A DNA stretch of 64,000 bases from Tritrichomonas musculus (GCA_039105265.1 JAPFFF010000015.1:1612001-1676000); one strand, 5' to 3'. Counted from the first letter of the stretch, positions 50,901 through 60,688 are shown. The notes: generated by a model from the letters alone, not told the origin. Made by a program: numbers and translations.

Positions 50901-52042
50901 GCCGAAGCTCGCTCAACATATGATGATAACTTTGTTGGTTGCTGGCCAGCAACCATAATTAAATCAGGTGCTGGTTGCCACATTGTCACTTCGGGAGACA
51001 CAACAGCTGCTAATGGATGATTTCTAAATATTAGAGGACGTCTTCCATTAGAGTAAGCAACAAAAGAGAGAGAAGAATTTGACCAGAAAGCTTTCTCTAT
51101 TCTAACACCACTATCAGTTACTTGTGGTTGAGACCAACCTAAACGCGATACAAGTCCTTTCATTGTTGATTTCCAAATAATAATTGAGCCTTCAGAAGTT
51201 GTGGCATATAATTCTGCAGTTAATGAAGAAAAGAAAAGAGATGTAACATTTTGCTGATCAGGGGTTCGCAAAATGTGGGTTTCGTCGTTTTGAATATTCC
51301 AAATATATATAGCATCGTTAATTGAGTAGCAAATAACATCATTGCGAATAATTGTGCAGCATGGTGGATCACCAACTGGAAGTTTAACTTGGCTGTTTTG
51401 ACTGACTCCAGGTGGAAAATTATATTGGGTTAATTCATTATCACCATGAAAAACAATTAATCTACGAGTTCCGACTGACGATGTTAATATATAGATTGGC
51501 TTCGAAAGCATACCAACTTCTTGCAAAGGTTGCACAATATTCTCAAATGAATATAAAACGCCATCTGTAGTTGAAAGAAATGCGTAGGGGCTTTCACGTG
51601 CTACCCATTGAGCGAAATTGAAAAGAACATTTGGAATTGATCCATGATAAAGCGGTAAAATATTGTTTGAAGAAGAACAATCCCAACAGCAAACATCGCC
51701 AACATCTGATGCAGAAAGCAGAAGCGGTAAAAGCGGATGCCAAGCTAAAATATTAACTGATCCTTTAAGAAGTGCTTGAGATTTGGTGCAATTTCCATTA
51801 TTCCAAAGAGAAATTATACCATCGTTCCAACCGATTGCTAACGTATTACTATGAGGTGACCAGGCAATCATTGAAGCGCGGCCTTTCCTTTTACAAGATT
51901 CGTCTTCAACACTTAAACCATGGCAATCATAAAAGTGAACTTGATTATCTGTTGCAATTATTGCGCAGCATTCTTCAAAGTACGACCAATCAATCTTTTG
52001 AAAAGAGACAAGACCTGATAGATCGTTCGAAACAAAGCTCAT
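47984..52042 (-). CDS. IFT140: Intraflagellar transport protein IFT140 (IFT-A core)
   Basis: 1352 residues from ATG 52042; two codons upstream start at TTG. N-terminal WD40 propellers cover ~1-600 (e.g. IAWSPHSNTLAIGWNDGIIS, LAWHPLLPLLLSASDVGDVC). TPR-like helical repeats run ~655-1300, with the IFT140-typical MKALIRYGDTEKVIKFA and AQVEIDEYQEYSKAYELL, then KSMSMCAEIMRNPQIENVLR. An acidic Asp/Glu tail (~1318-1352) ends the protein. Human IFT140 has the same order, length (~1460) and these motifs. IFT-A drives retrograde flagellar transport and membrane-protein entry, which fits a flagellated trichomonad. The acidic tail looks lineage-specific. Confidence 0.93.
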   Translation of the reverse strand: MSFVSNDLSGLVSFQKIDWSYFEECCAIIATDNQVHFYDCHGLSVEDESCKRKGRASMIAWSPHSNTLAIGWNDGIISLWNNGNCTKSQALLKGSVNILAWHPLLPLLLSASDVGDVCCWDCSSSNNILPLYHGSIPNVLFNFAQWVARESPYAFLSTTDGVLYSFENIVQPLQEVGMLSKPIYILTSSVGTRRLIVFHGDNELTQYNFPPGVSQNSQVKLPVGDPPCCTIIRNDVICYSINDAIYIWNIQNDETHILRTPDQQNVTSLFFSSLTAELYATTSEGSIIIWKSTMKGLVSRLGWSQPQVTDSGVRIEKAFWSNSSLSFVAYSNGRRPLIFRNHPLAAVVSPEVTMWQPAPDLIMVAGQQPTKLSSYVERASASGAYILVVTQTSSVEIFTVRSGGLVPFSRVNPDTLLVDIWGEAIFDCKGNSLECRNLQGTVKQTTSLGNSEAKFMEINGKFMVVICADYNVYLFDISRRSPKQQFMTIFQTSFENFRIKSVSLSCGGFAVSISVDVFEEGCWKPYPELFLHSPQYDKTVSLPFEGRVPVSHYWDTEDPRLLCVQTVPYGASYESTMTGSVISPMFVADSLDVYRQTTMKIDDDKILCAVNLPRVFYYNQSIGDTNPPQGAVLPQFEGLDNADDASKKSLMELNFHLATGDIDSAFNSIRGIDNKATWCSLAKTCAQMRRIDLADLCFGRMEDGGSALLLHKAKETDPDEAASITVVDTQLNLYEEAKNLVKENRRFDLLTNLNISLGEWQQALTIASSSDRIHMKVIAHQMARSLELRGDLAQAIEKYEMAGTLQDEFPRLALQANDLRLLFNYISERSPAEIPPKLLLWIARFYEAHRQIDLAIEYYEYAHAKREIVRLNCCIGRWDDAATIVKKCNQRSVICFYARMLIKKIDYYSKPDNATPTVDVDKLKHDVIEQFRRARQFAQAMDFALQYEMIDDILALSFSAPPSLVCKAAQWFESQKEAKNAILLYSRAGRMNRALALCFAMKQYDALDEISDTLNSKTDPNVLLRCGQYFVESQRWSKAAQCFALAQQFEKVIELCNKHNIKLQSSVIHELSELKADPEVMKRFALLCEQQGEYQTAATLYIKFKDHLAAMKALIRYGDTEKVIKFANLIKKPQTFILAANYLQTLNPREGDKLYGQIIQFYTKAKAPDKLGRFFEASAQVEIDEYQEYSKAYELLQNGYKLVSNAPDFKDKSNVIANMQRKIKLVGMYLQAQELIKSDPKKSMSMCAEIMRNPQIENVLRVDDIYMIMVQACVVQGNMKTAYQILEELRQNGSDLSYFLDEESIKKIYAAVGQTYVPTEHDNDDEDGQYDEVDDGDIDDIDDGDVEEGNDD

Positions 52043-52118
52043 TTTCAATTAATAACGTCACGACGAACGTTTATTATTGCTTGGCACTTTTATATAATAA
52101 CGAGTTTATTTCGATTGC

Positions 52119-52318
52119 ATAAAACCTGTCGGCGAAATTTTACACAAATCCTGTCAGTGAAATTAAACATAAAACTTGTTAGCAGAGTTTTATATAAAAC
52201 CTGTTAAAGGAATTTTATATAAAACCTGTTAAAGGAATTTTATTTAAAATCTGTTAACGAAATTTTACATAAAACCTGTTGGCGGAGTTTTATATAAAAC
52301 CTGTCGGCCAAATTTTAA
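52119..52318 (+). repeat. 25-26-bp tandem repeat, 8 copies (AAAACCTGTY... AATTTTA)
   Basis: Units such as AAAACCTGTTAAAGGAATTT plus TATAT follow each other eight times with substitutions in the centre (CGGCG, CAGTG, TAAAG, TGGCG). The array lies in the divergent spacer between IFT140 (-) and the SAC gene (+). Two further copies are at 44458-44505, so the unit is dispersed. Confidence 0.85.
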
Positions 52319-52909
52319 TGATTTCATTGAAAATGTGGCAAAAAATTGTTTCAAGTATTCAAACACAATAATAATCACTACTTTTAAACTAAGCAAAATA
52401 AAATAAGGCGTCAAAATTGCTTAAATGCGCATTTTTTAGAAAATGTAGGTCATTAAGTCGCAAAATATGCTAATTTAAAATCTATAAATAAAGTTATAGA
52501 TTCTCATTTTATTATTCTTTATCAGCTTATTTATATATTACTTTTTAAATAAATATATAAAAATTAATGATTTACATAAAATGAAAGAGATAAATTTATT
52601 TTCAAAAATAATACAAATTTATATTCTTTTATTCAATTTTTCTTTTACTTTTCAAAAAAGAAAATTTTTTTTTCAGAAAACTTAATAGATCTAATTTGCT
52701 AGATTTTATTCTATCGCTTCCCCCTCTTTCCTCTCGTCTAGTTTTTAGTTTGCAAACTATTTTGATCCAATTAATTAAAATAACTTGACCCATTCCACAA
52801 ATTTTGGCTCAAAATCAAAACAAAAAAAGAGATTTCGTTCTTTATTGCTTTGAGACATAAAAATGATCGTTTTATTCAATTTTAAAAACAAAATTTTCAT
52901 AAATTTACT
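52319..52909. other. 5' region of the SAC phosphatase gene
   Basis: AT-rich spacer with a C/T-rich patch (CTATCGCTTCCCCCTCTTTCC, ~52712-52732). No gene seen. Confidence 0.45.
52897..52901 (+). promoter_or_regulatory. Initiator-like TCATA of the SAC gene
   Basis: TCATA with its A 11 nt upstream of ATG 52910, the expected trichomonad spacing. Confidence 0.45.
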
Positions 52910-55900
52910 ATGTCGAGTTCTCCTGTTTCTCTTTTTGATTCACCAAAACTTCAAACAGCTTATCTAATTGTAAGTGCTGAACCAATATCTTCAAATAAAA
53001 CGTATGTTTTTTCGATCGATAAAAATACAGGAGGTATATATCATGCTGGAATCCCTAATATTGATATTTTTTCCAATCAGGAGTCAGCATCGCAATATCT
53101 CAGTTCTATTTTTAATATTGAAATAAATAGTAATAAAAAGGTTGGCAATAATCAACCAAACTTCAAAGGTATAGGTCAGAGTTTAATAGGCGCCACTATT
53201 TATGAAGAAAAGGATACAATGACAAAGCAATTGGTTATTGTTTGCGTTCAAGATCACGAAGTAATTACAACATTATTTAATCAACCAATTTATAAAATTT
53301 TGGAAGTTAGCTATACTTTCTTTGAGCTAAATCCAAAATCAGTTCTTTCAACTTCAACACAATCATATTTGCATTTCAATTCGTTTAATCAGTTATTAAA
53401 ATCAAAACAAATTACTCGAAAAGATTCTTTTTTAAATTTTGATTTGCGAAACAATCATTTTTATTGTCCTACGTTAGATATGAATTCACATTTTCCATAT
53501 CCTCAAAACATTATATCAAACGGATCTTTTTGTTGGAATAAACGATTTCTTATTCCATTTGAAGAAAATAATTGCATTAAAGCGTGCATTATTGTTCTCC
53601 AAGGAGGCGTATACAAATATGATCAGAGCCCTAATGCTAGTATTACTTATGTTGTTAAACGCTCGTCTATGTTTCCAGGAACACGGTACAACGCGCGTGG
53701 TCTTAAAGTAACGTCTTCAAAGATAGTAGAGCCTGCAAACGAATGCGAGTGCGAATTAATTTTTTCAGACGGAAATTACTATTATTCTCAAACATGGAGA
53801 AGAGGTTCACCACCGCTTTTTTGGAAAACTGAGAGTGGATTATTAACAGCGAGTCATGTATTATCAAGTAATGCAAGCGAGATGACTCCCATTTACTTTT
53901 ATCAACATATAATTAAACGTTTTCGTTCATCTAGAATTCATATTGTTTCACTCCTCTCAAATAAGGAAGGAAGTCATGAACGAAGCTTTAATGATGCATA
54001 TGAGCAAGGGGTTAGAAAAGTTCTTTTTACAACTAATCTAAGTAATTTAAATGATGATGGCCATGAAACAGTTGGTTTTAACTTTTCTCGATTCGATATC
54101 AATAATTTATTGTCAAATCATGATACAAACGCGATTGCATCAACTTTCTTTAAAATGCTTCAAGATGATGTAAGTTGTTCAAATTTCACAAAAGTCTCAA
54201 TCGAAACAGGCATAATTGAAGGAAATGATGATGATATATATTCACCTTCACAATTAAACCAAAATGAGAATGATGAAAACATCACTTCAAGCGACCCAAC
54301 AGATATTCTTGTAAAAAAGCTGAACTTTGATATAATCCCAATTGATACTCCTAATAAGCAGAGCGTAATTTTTCGGTTTAATTGTGCAGATTCATTAGAT
54401 CGAACTAATGTCGGCACTTTCTTTTACAGTGTCTTAATAACAGCCAAATATGCATTTCAGAATAATATTTCTAGTTTTCTTACCGAAGGATCATCTCAAA
54501 GTAATACTGATTCTACAGATTTGTGGAAAAATCCACTTTCATACTTAAACCAACAAGTTATTGATTTTCTCATTGATTCATTTGTTACATCGGGAAATGT
54601 TATTTCTCAATTATACACTGATACAAATGCCATTAAATCTCAAGTGATCAAAGATACTCAAGCCGTAGGCGCACCAGCTTCAACGTCAAACTATTCACTT
54701 TCTCTCTGGCATATTGATGACTTTATGATTTCATTTTTAAGGCGTTGTAAAAATACTTTTTCTGATCCAATCAGACAACATTCGATTGAAGAATGGACTA
54801 GGACATTTAAACTTAAAAATCCACGATTTGTCCTTGATCAACAACATATAGCGATATGCCATTCGCATTTAAATGGTGAAGATAAATCGAGTTATAAAAT
54901 TGATCATTCAATCTTCGAAATCAATGAGAAAGATTTCGTATTAAGCTCTAGTAAAGATATTGTTGCAATGTTTCCAGAGCCACTTTTCCTATACCAAATA
55001 TCTTTCCTTGTTCTTAGGCGAAATATTAATGAGAACGTTACTATGACGCTAAGAATAGGAAATGATAACCGAAGCAGTTCCATTTTCTTCAAAGATTTAC
55101 TCATTCCAATCATCACTGATAAAAATGCAAGTAAAAGCAGAAATGAAAATGATTGCTTCGTTTGGGTTACTTATAATTTGAGGAAAATTGCAAAGTATTC
55201 AAATATGTTTCCCGTTGAACCTGAAAGTTTAAGACCAGCTCTTTTTGTAAGCATTCGTTTTGAATGCCCGAATAAACAAATTCATCAATGGAAGCGAAAT
55301 TTCCGAATTGGCAACATAAAATTTGTTGTTAAAAAGCCAAGTACGAGTTATCTTTTTAACTTTTCAAATCCCATGATTAAAAAGAATAATAATAATAATG
55401 ATCAATCGGAAAATATTTCAAAACATAGATATATTTTAACAGGAAAGCCTGTTCCTGTCAATGGAGTTCATTTAGACCAAAGGATTAAAAAAATTTATGA
55501 TAAAACTTTTTCATCCTTTAAAAATTACTTCGATAACAGTAAAAATGCGAATAATAGAAGTGGTTCTTTCTTAAGTAAGCTGATTCATTCAGGATCTTCA
55601 GAATATTACATGGATATGTCTTCCCTACCTGAAATGGGAGAACTGATGATGACAATGATGAGATGGATTAAATATGGAATATCAGATTACAACAGATATT
55701 CCGAAATGGTTAAGCATAAGGCAAACCCATGGGTTTTTGATTTGTCATCTAGAATGCATAGTCAAAATGATCCAAACAAGTGTCCTTTTTGCGGCAGAAA
55801 GACAAAAGCTGAAGAAATAATTAATAAGCTTAAATTAATTAAAGAAGAGCAAAATAGTAATAAGAAAAATAATAATGCTAATAATAATAATAATAATTTG

Positions 55901-57418
55901 AATGATAGGGAATTGTTAAGAAAATCAACAGTTTATATGCCAAATCCAGTCTTTCCTTTATTCTATATAAAGACGATCAATTCAGATTCAATTTTAAATA
56001 ATACAAATAATGTGACTTTTCTATGTGAAGAATGCAGTAAGTATTATAATGATCTGATAAATTACGAAAACAAAAAATATAAAGCAAAGCAGAGCAAGAA
56101 TAAAAAACAGGATGTTGATAATGAAAATAATAATAATAATATAATTTCAAGTATTAACGATGACGAAGAAACTGATGATTATATGAATGAAAATGATCTT
56201 GGCGATACTGGTAATGAAGATGAAGATGACTTAACAGCCCAAAGTAATATAATTAGTTCTCATATAGATAATTTTGTCAATATTAGCGATATCTCAGATG
56301 TACAACAGTCCTACCTTCCTGCATTCTTTAACAGCAATTTCTGCCACTTCGATGACATTCCAGTTCCACTCAATTTAAACGAAATGGGAAGAATATACGA
56401 TTCACCTTCTAAAACGCCAACAAAGAATCTAACAGCAGCTCTTTATGCGTCATTTCTTCCACAACAGCCGAACAATGATGATTCTTGTGCACATATTGTC
56501 GGCAATTTTGCAGAATTCTCAGTTTGCTTTGTTGCATCTGTCAATCCAACAGAAGTGAACTTCCTTCTTAACGAGCCACTCAAGAATCCCTTTGATTTCA
56601 TTGTTAATGTTCCTGGAGTCAAAGAAAATGTTGCAACATTATCTTCATCACCCAGTTCAAGCAAGCAACTCAGTTATGAAATCAAAATACCCAAGCACAC
56701 GAGTGGAAATGTTCGCTATATCCAATCTATGATCTTCAAATTCAAGCCAAAATCAGATAAAAAAAGTGAAAAATCATCTCTTGATATTTCATTGAAAATG
56801 ATAAATATAACGGGCTTTATTGAAAAAGTTCGTCCAAATAATTTAAACCTAAATTATAATGAAAATGATAATTCCAACAATCCGATTTACATCGCTAGTA
56901 GTGACAATTATAATGTAAATGACGATGATGAAGATCTTGACAGTTTGGACAGTTTGAATAGCAGTAAAGAAGTTTTTCAACTGCCGAAATTTAATCTAAC
57001 AAAGAATGGCGAGTGGAACATGATATTAAGGAATCAATCATTTCATGTTCCTGATTCTTTTCCTTGTAATTTTAAAGTTTACGGCGTTGCTATTTCAATA
57101 TCTCAGAAAAAATTCATTGGAGGAATACCTCAAAGTATAATTATTTGTTTCTATAAGAAGAATACTCTCGTTCATATGGTACCAATTATTTTACCTTCTG
57201 ACGTATCGGAGATGGGCTATATTGATAGAGGCGACAAGAACCAAAGTCAAGGTCCTGGAGTTTGGATATCTTCTTTGTTCTCAAGTTCGCCACAAATGGA
57301 CTGCTTCTATTTCCCTATTTCTAATATTGTTTATAATAGATTCGATTTCGATAATGTGAATGTTTTCTATATAGGAAGAACCACAAGCGTGAATCCCTTA
57401 AATATCATGTTCTTTTAA
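52910..57418 (+). CDS. SAC-domain phosphoinositide phosphatase with C-terminal extension
   Basis: 1502 residues from ATG 52910. The SAC domain spans ~130-620: FCWNKRFLIPF, VKRSSMFPGTRYNARGL, and the catalytic CX5R loop FNCADSLDRTN with Cys492 and Arg498, so the enzyme should be active on PI4P or related lipids. The extension holds beta-sandwich-like segments (~640-800), then paired CxxC motifs (CPFCGRK at 958-961, CEEC at 1039-1042) that could bind zinc, Asn/Asp-rich linkers, and another beta-rich C-terminal region. The large size with a long C-terminal part recalls plant SAC9 rather than the ~600-residue Sac1, and there is no TM anchor. An endomembrane role is inferred; the substrate is not visible in the sequence. 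Confidence 0.88.
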   Translation: MSSSPVSLFDSPKLQTAYLIVSAEPISSNKTYVFSIDKNTGGIYHAGIPNIDIFSNQESASQYLSSIFNIEINSNKKVGNNQPNFKGIGQSLIGATIYEEKDTMTKQLVIVCVQDHEVITTLFNQPIYKILEVSYTFFELNPKSVLSTSTQSYLHFNSFNQLLKSKQITRKDSFLNFDLRNNHFYCPTLDMNSHFPYPQNIISNGSFCWNKRFLIPFEENNCIKACIIVLQGGVYKYDQSPNASITYVVKRSSMFPGTRYNARGLKVTSSKIVEPANECECELIFSDGNYYYSQTWRRGSPPLFWKTESGLLTASHVLSSNASEMTPIYFYQHIIKRFRSSRIHIVSLLSNKEGSHERSFNDAYEQGVRKVLFTTNLSNLNDDGHETVGFNFSRFDINNLLSNHDTNAIASTFFKMLQDDVSCSNFTKVSIETGIIEGNDDDIYSPSQLNQNENDENITSSDPTDILVKKLNFDIIPIDTPNKQSVIFRFNCADSLDRTNVGTFFYSVLITAKYAFQNNISSFLTEGSSQSNTDSTDLWKNPLSYLNQQVIDFLIDSFVTSGNVISQLYTDTNAIKSQVIKDTQAVGAPASTSNYSLSLWHIDDFMISFLRRCKNTFSDPIRQHSIEEWTRTFKLKNPRFVLDQQHIAICHSHLNGEDKSSYKIDHSIFEINEKDFVLSSSKDIVAMFPEPLFLYQISFLVLRRNINENVTMTLRIGNDNRSSSIFFKDLLIPIITDKNASKSRNENDCFVWVTYNLRKIAKYSNMFPVEPESLRPALFVSIRFECPNKQIHQWKRNFRIGNIKFVVKKPSTSYLFNFSNPMIKKNNNNNDQSENISKHRYILTGKPVPVNGVHLDQRIKKIYDKTFSSFKNYFDNSKNANNRSGSFLSKLIHSGSSEYYMDMSSLPEMGELMMTMMRWIKYGISDYNRYSEMVKHKANPWVFDLSSRMHSQNDPNKCPFCGRKTKAEEIINKLKLIKEEQNSNKKNNNANNNNNNLNDRELLRKSTVYMPNPVFPLFYIKTINSDSILNNTNNVTFLCEECSKYYNDLINYENKKYKAKQSKNKKQDVDNENNNNNIISSINDDEETDDYMNENDLGDTGNEDEDDLTAQSNIISSHIDNFVNISDISDVQQSYLPAFFNSNFCHFDDIPVPLNLNEMGRIYDSPSKTPTKNLTAALYASFLPQQPNNDDSCAHIVGNFAEFSVCFVASVNPTEVNFLLNEPLKNPFDFIVNVPGVKENVATLSSSPSSSKQLSYEIKIPKHTSGNVRYIQSMIFKFKPKSDKKSEKSSLDISLKMINITGFIEKVRPNNLNLNYNENDNSNNPIYIASSDNYNVNDDDEDLDSLDSLNSSKEVFQLPKFNLTKNGEWNMILRNQSFHVPDSFPCNFKVYGVAISISQKKFIGGIPQSIIICFYKKNTLVHMVPIILPSDVSEMGYIDRGDKNQSQGPGVWISSLFSSSPQMDCFYFPISNIVYNRFDFDNVNVFYIGRTTSVNPLNIMFF

Positions 57419-57677
57419 AATTTGTTAGTATGCCTTATCTAATTTAAATAATATATATAATTTATGATATTTATTTTTGATATCTTTTGTTTCATATTTT
57501 TTTTTTCAATGGTTTACAAATTTGATGTTATCTAAATTTCCAGAGAATATATCATGTAAAAAGTATCTATCACTCTCCAGTCAGATCGAACATAGTTTAA
57601 ATATGAGTTTGTGAAATATGACTTTTAATATAATCAAACATTTCTTTTTCTTTTTTTTTTATTTAATAACTCAACAA
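57419..57677. other. Short convergent spacer
   Basis: AT-rich; lies between the SAC gene 3' end and the 7TM gene 3' end. Confidence 0.4.
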
Positions 57678-59234
57678 TCAAATATTATTACTATCAGTGG
57701 ATTCTTTGTTATCTTTTTTGTTGCCATCTACATCCAACGGATTATTATCTTCCTTTTGGCTAAGAGTTTTATCATCAATATTATTATTTGAATTTTTTCC
57801 ATTGCCTTTATGAACAATTGGTTGTGCAGGAAGAGGCATTCCTTCTTGCCATGGAGTTGTTGCACTTTTCTGTAATTCATCTTTATCCTCGTTTAATTTT
57901 TCAATATCATCAAGAGTAAATTCAACTGATTGGGCGTTTTCACCAACCATCATGTAACCTGTCCTTAGAGACTTCTTTAATTTGAAAAGCCAAGCTGCAA
58001 TAGATAATAAAATTAATGTTGCAAAATCATAAATGGAAACCATGATGTAATCAGGAAGTCTCAATAATTCGAATAAAATGGTCCTGAAAATCATTATTGA
58101 AAAATAAAGAACAACAGAGTTTGAGATTGTATTAAAAATTTTGAATTTCTTCTGAATTGGTGTTGTTTCTGGATCAATTCCAGATTGTGAAATTATCAAT
58201 AGATGAGCTGAAACAACAGAGCTTGCTTCTGTAATACTTGTAATAAGGACATTATAATATAAAAAACAACCTGCAAATCCAATCAAAAACATTGTAAGTT
58301 GAAGATAAACATTTATGATTTGACTATCAAGAATTAATATCGGTATTGAAAACATAATTGCGTAAAAAATGGATGAAACTATTTCACTAATTGCTATAGT
58401 CTCAATAATAATGCACCAACCTTTCGCTGCTAGCATCATTGCTGTAAGAAGAAGTAATTCGTGGAAACATCGTAAAACAATGACCGCTGTAGTTAAAGAT
58501 GTTGGATCATCAGAAACATTGTCGTGATATAGTTTTAAAGTATCAATGATAACAAATAAAAATGTGACCAAAAAAGTAATAGTTAAATAAAGATGGAGTG
58601 GGTTTTTCAATGTAAAATTAAAAGCCCAGTTAATTAACCAAAAAATAATTAATAATCCAAAAAGAGCTGTAGATATTGGTTTGATATATAAGCATGGAAT
58701 TTTTCGAGAATCAAGTAGAGAATTTGGATTTGAAAATCTAACAGAAAATGTGTAATCAGATACATAATATGCAGATTTAGGAGATATATTTTTAATTAAA
58801 AATCTGTCTTTGGTTGATTCAAAATCAGCTACTGATGTATCTCTATCATTTGAAGCACAGGCAACAATTAATGGCGTTAAATAATTATTATCATTAACAA
58901 TCCCACTGAAATTTCCAGACCCTCCTTGACTAATGTTTATTAGTTCTGATAGACTAATATATATTATTTGCTTAATCGATTGGCAAGAAAAATTATCATA
59001 ATTTAATAGCAATGATGATACATAACTTAATTCATTAGGAGTTGCAAGCCCTACAAGCAAATGTTTATTATTTGATTATTTAAAAATAAAATCAAATTTA
59101 CCATCTTTCAAAAACCCAAAAGCATTTACAGAAATAGAGCTTTTTTGACTTTTCACATTCATTGAAAAATAATACGAAACAAGAAAAAACAATATCATGG
59201 TAATGCAGATTTTTGAAAATAATTGAATTACCAT
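57678..59234 (-). CDS. Seven-TM protein of the GPR180/TMEM145/GPR107 class, with one in-frame stop
   Basis: The long frame (57678-59060) begins at TTG without an ATG. The same frame extends upstream through a single TAA (59076-59078) to ATG 59234, encoding a signal peptide (MVIQLFSKICITMILFFLVS) and SISVNAFGFLKDGKFDFIF, the start of a GOLD-like lumenal domain. After the TAA it reads SNNKHLLVGLATPNELSYVS in the expected manner. Seven hydrophobic segments follow (between 58690 and 57980), with MMLAAKGWCII matching the 'LLxAKGW' of GPR180/TMEM145 in TM3, then an acidic Asn-rich cytoplasmic tail. The family works in Golgi trafficking or signalling. Length without the stop is ~518. Either a new pseudogene, a base error, or stop read-through. 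Confidence 0.75.
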
Positions 59235-59394
59235 TGAATTTCAAATTAACTTTATATCTGCATTTTCTCTGTGTTATTATAACTTTTTTCTATAAAATAA
59301 AGTATATTTTTAAACATGTAAATAATAAAAGAAAAATGATTTAATATCTCTATTTATTATAATAAAAAAAGACAATATATATATTCATGGTTAA
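59235..59394. other. Short AT-rich spacer
   Basis: Between two minus-strand genes; no motif recognised. Confidence 0.4.
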
Positions 59395-60669
59395 TCATTT
59401 ACCTTTCTTCAAAGGATTTCTAAGTTTTTCTTCACGCCTTTGAATTGTTTCAAGAGCAAGCTTGGCTTTTTCGGCTTCTGATTGCTTTCCTTCTATAAAA
59501 AGATATCTATCATATCTATAACGTGAATCAGAAGGAAGTAAGAGATCATCTGATATTGTTTTTATTGGCCTTTGAGCAAAATTTTCATTTATATCCCAAA
59601 TTTTCTCATTGTTAAAGTACAATTCTTTGCAGTAATCACCATAAAAAATATTTTCACAATTTTCATCATGGTGATGATGCGATCCATTATGTTTATTATT
59701 GTTATGTGACTTATTTTTCTTTTCATTCTTACTATTTAAGCTAGTTATCTCTCCGTAAACTGTTGAAGCATTTGCTTCTTTCATGGAATGGAAATAATGG
59801 TTTGATGGAATTTTCTTTAGATTTGGGCACATTTCAACATGTGAAACTAATTTGTTTGTTGTGTCAACTATTTTTATTTCTCCTTTTACTCTAACTGTCT
59901 TTATATCTTTAAGGATTCCACTTACTGTAGCAGTTGGAAAAGTCCATTCATAAACAGGTCCATCTTTAATTTTAAGGGTAAATGTTCCATTTTGTTTGAT
60001 TTCAATTTGATTTATGCTTGTAGAAACATCGAAAGATGTATGAGCTGAGCAATACCAACTATTGTTTGGACCAATGATTTCATAATCAGATACAGGTGGA
60101 TGGTGGTAAGATTGTTCTGCATATAATGTTGCTCCATTTGGCCATCTACCAACAAAAGTTTCGCCAACGTATGGATTAAATAGTTTTTTGCAGTTAATGT
60201 CGATATGAAGAGCAGAAACAACGCCTGCAGTTATATAAGCAAGCATATGGCTTGCTTCTTTTGGATCATTTTTAAGTTTGATAGCTTTATCGATATATTG
60301 TGTTGCCAAAAAAGAAAACAAATCAGCGCATCGTTCTAAATATGTTCTTGTATCAGAAAATTCTATTGGAAATGTTATACCTGCTTTATAAGCATCTAAT
60401 TTAAAAACATTAGCAGTATATTCTTTGAAATATTTTTTGGCTATCTTTCTCTCATTTTTGCATTCTTCGTGCGTATATGGTTGAAGTCCTACTGGAGTAT
60501 TTTTCGTTATTGATCTATTTCGTTCGTATGAATAATCAGTATCATTTACTGGAAGTTCGGTTCTAGGTATTCCTATTGTTGAAATTGTGCGGATACTGAT
60601 TCCTTCGGCTGTTCCAGCAACTGGAACTTTGCACAAATTTGGAGCTTCTTTGAGGTGATTAAGAATCAT
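59395..60669 (-). CDS. Oxysterol-binding protein-related protein (ORP, lipid-transfer domain only)
   Basis: 424 residues from ATG 60669. The ORD domain fills nearly the whole protein: KLFNPYVGETF (162-172) corresponds to the KPFNPxLGET lid/phosphate site, and YAEQSYHHPPVSDY (183-196) to the EQVSHHPP signature that binds PI4P headgroups. The C-terminal WDINENFAQRP and LPSDSRYRYDRYLFIEG match the family's (W)E-x-DxRyRxD block. There is no PH domain, FFAT motif or TM, so it resembles short yeast Osh-type proteins. A His/Asn/Lys-rich insert (~315-345) is lineage-specific. It probably exchanges sterol or PS for PI4P at membrane contacts. The TCATT at 60684-60688 supports the start. Confidence 0.93.
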   Translation of the reverse strand: MILNHLKEAPNLCKVPVAGTAEGISIRTISTIGIPRTELPVNDTDYSYERNRSITKNTPVGLQPYTHEECKNERKIAKKYFKEYTANVFKLDAYKAGITFPIEFSDTRTYLERCADLFSFLATQYIDKAIKLKNDPKEASHMLAYITAGVVSALHIDINCKKLFNPYVGETFVGRWPNGATLYAEQSYHHPPVSDYEIIGPNNSWYCSAHTSFDVSTSINQIEIKQNGTFTLKIKDGPVYEWTFPTATVSGILKDIKTVRVKGEIKIVDTTNKLVSHVEMCPNLKKIPSNHYFHSMKEANASTVYGEITSLNSKNEKKNKSHNNNKHNGSHHHHDENCENIFYGDYCKELYFNNEKIWDINENFAQRPIKTISDDLLLPSDSRYRYDRYLFIEGKQSEAEKAKLALETIQRREEKLRNPLKKGK

Positions 60670-60683
60670 TTATGCTAAAAAAG

Positions 60684-60688
60684 AATGA
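60684..60688 (-). promoter_or_regulatory. Initiator-like TCATT of the ORP gene
   Basis: TCATT on the minus strand with its A 17 nt upstream of ATG 60669. A second candidate, TCACTT, lies just before it. Confidence 0.45.

Noticed and set aside
52119-52318. CRISPR-like array
   Set aside because: Units are contiguous with no unique spacers, and the genome is eukaryotic.
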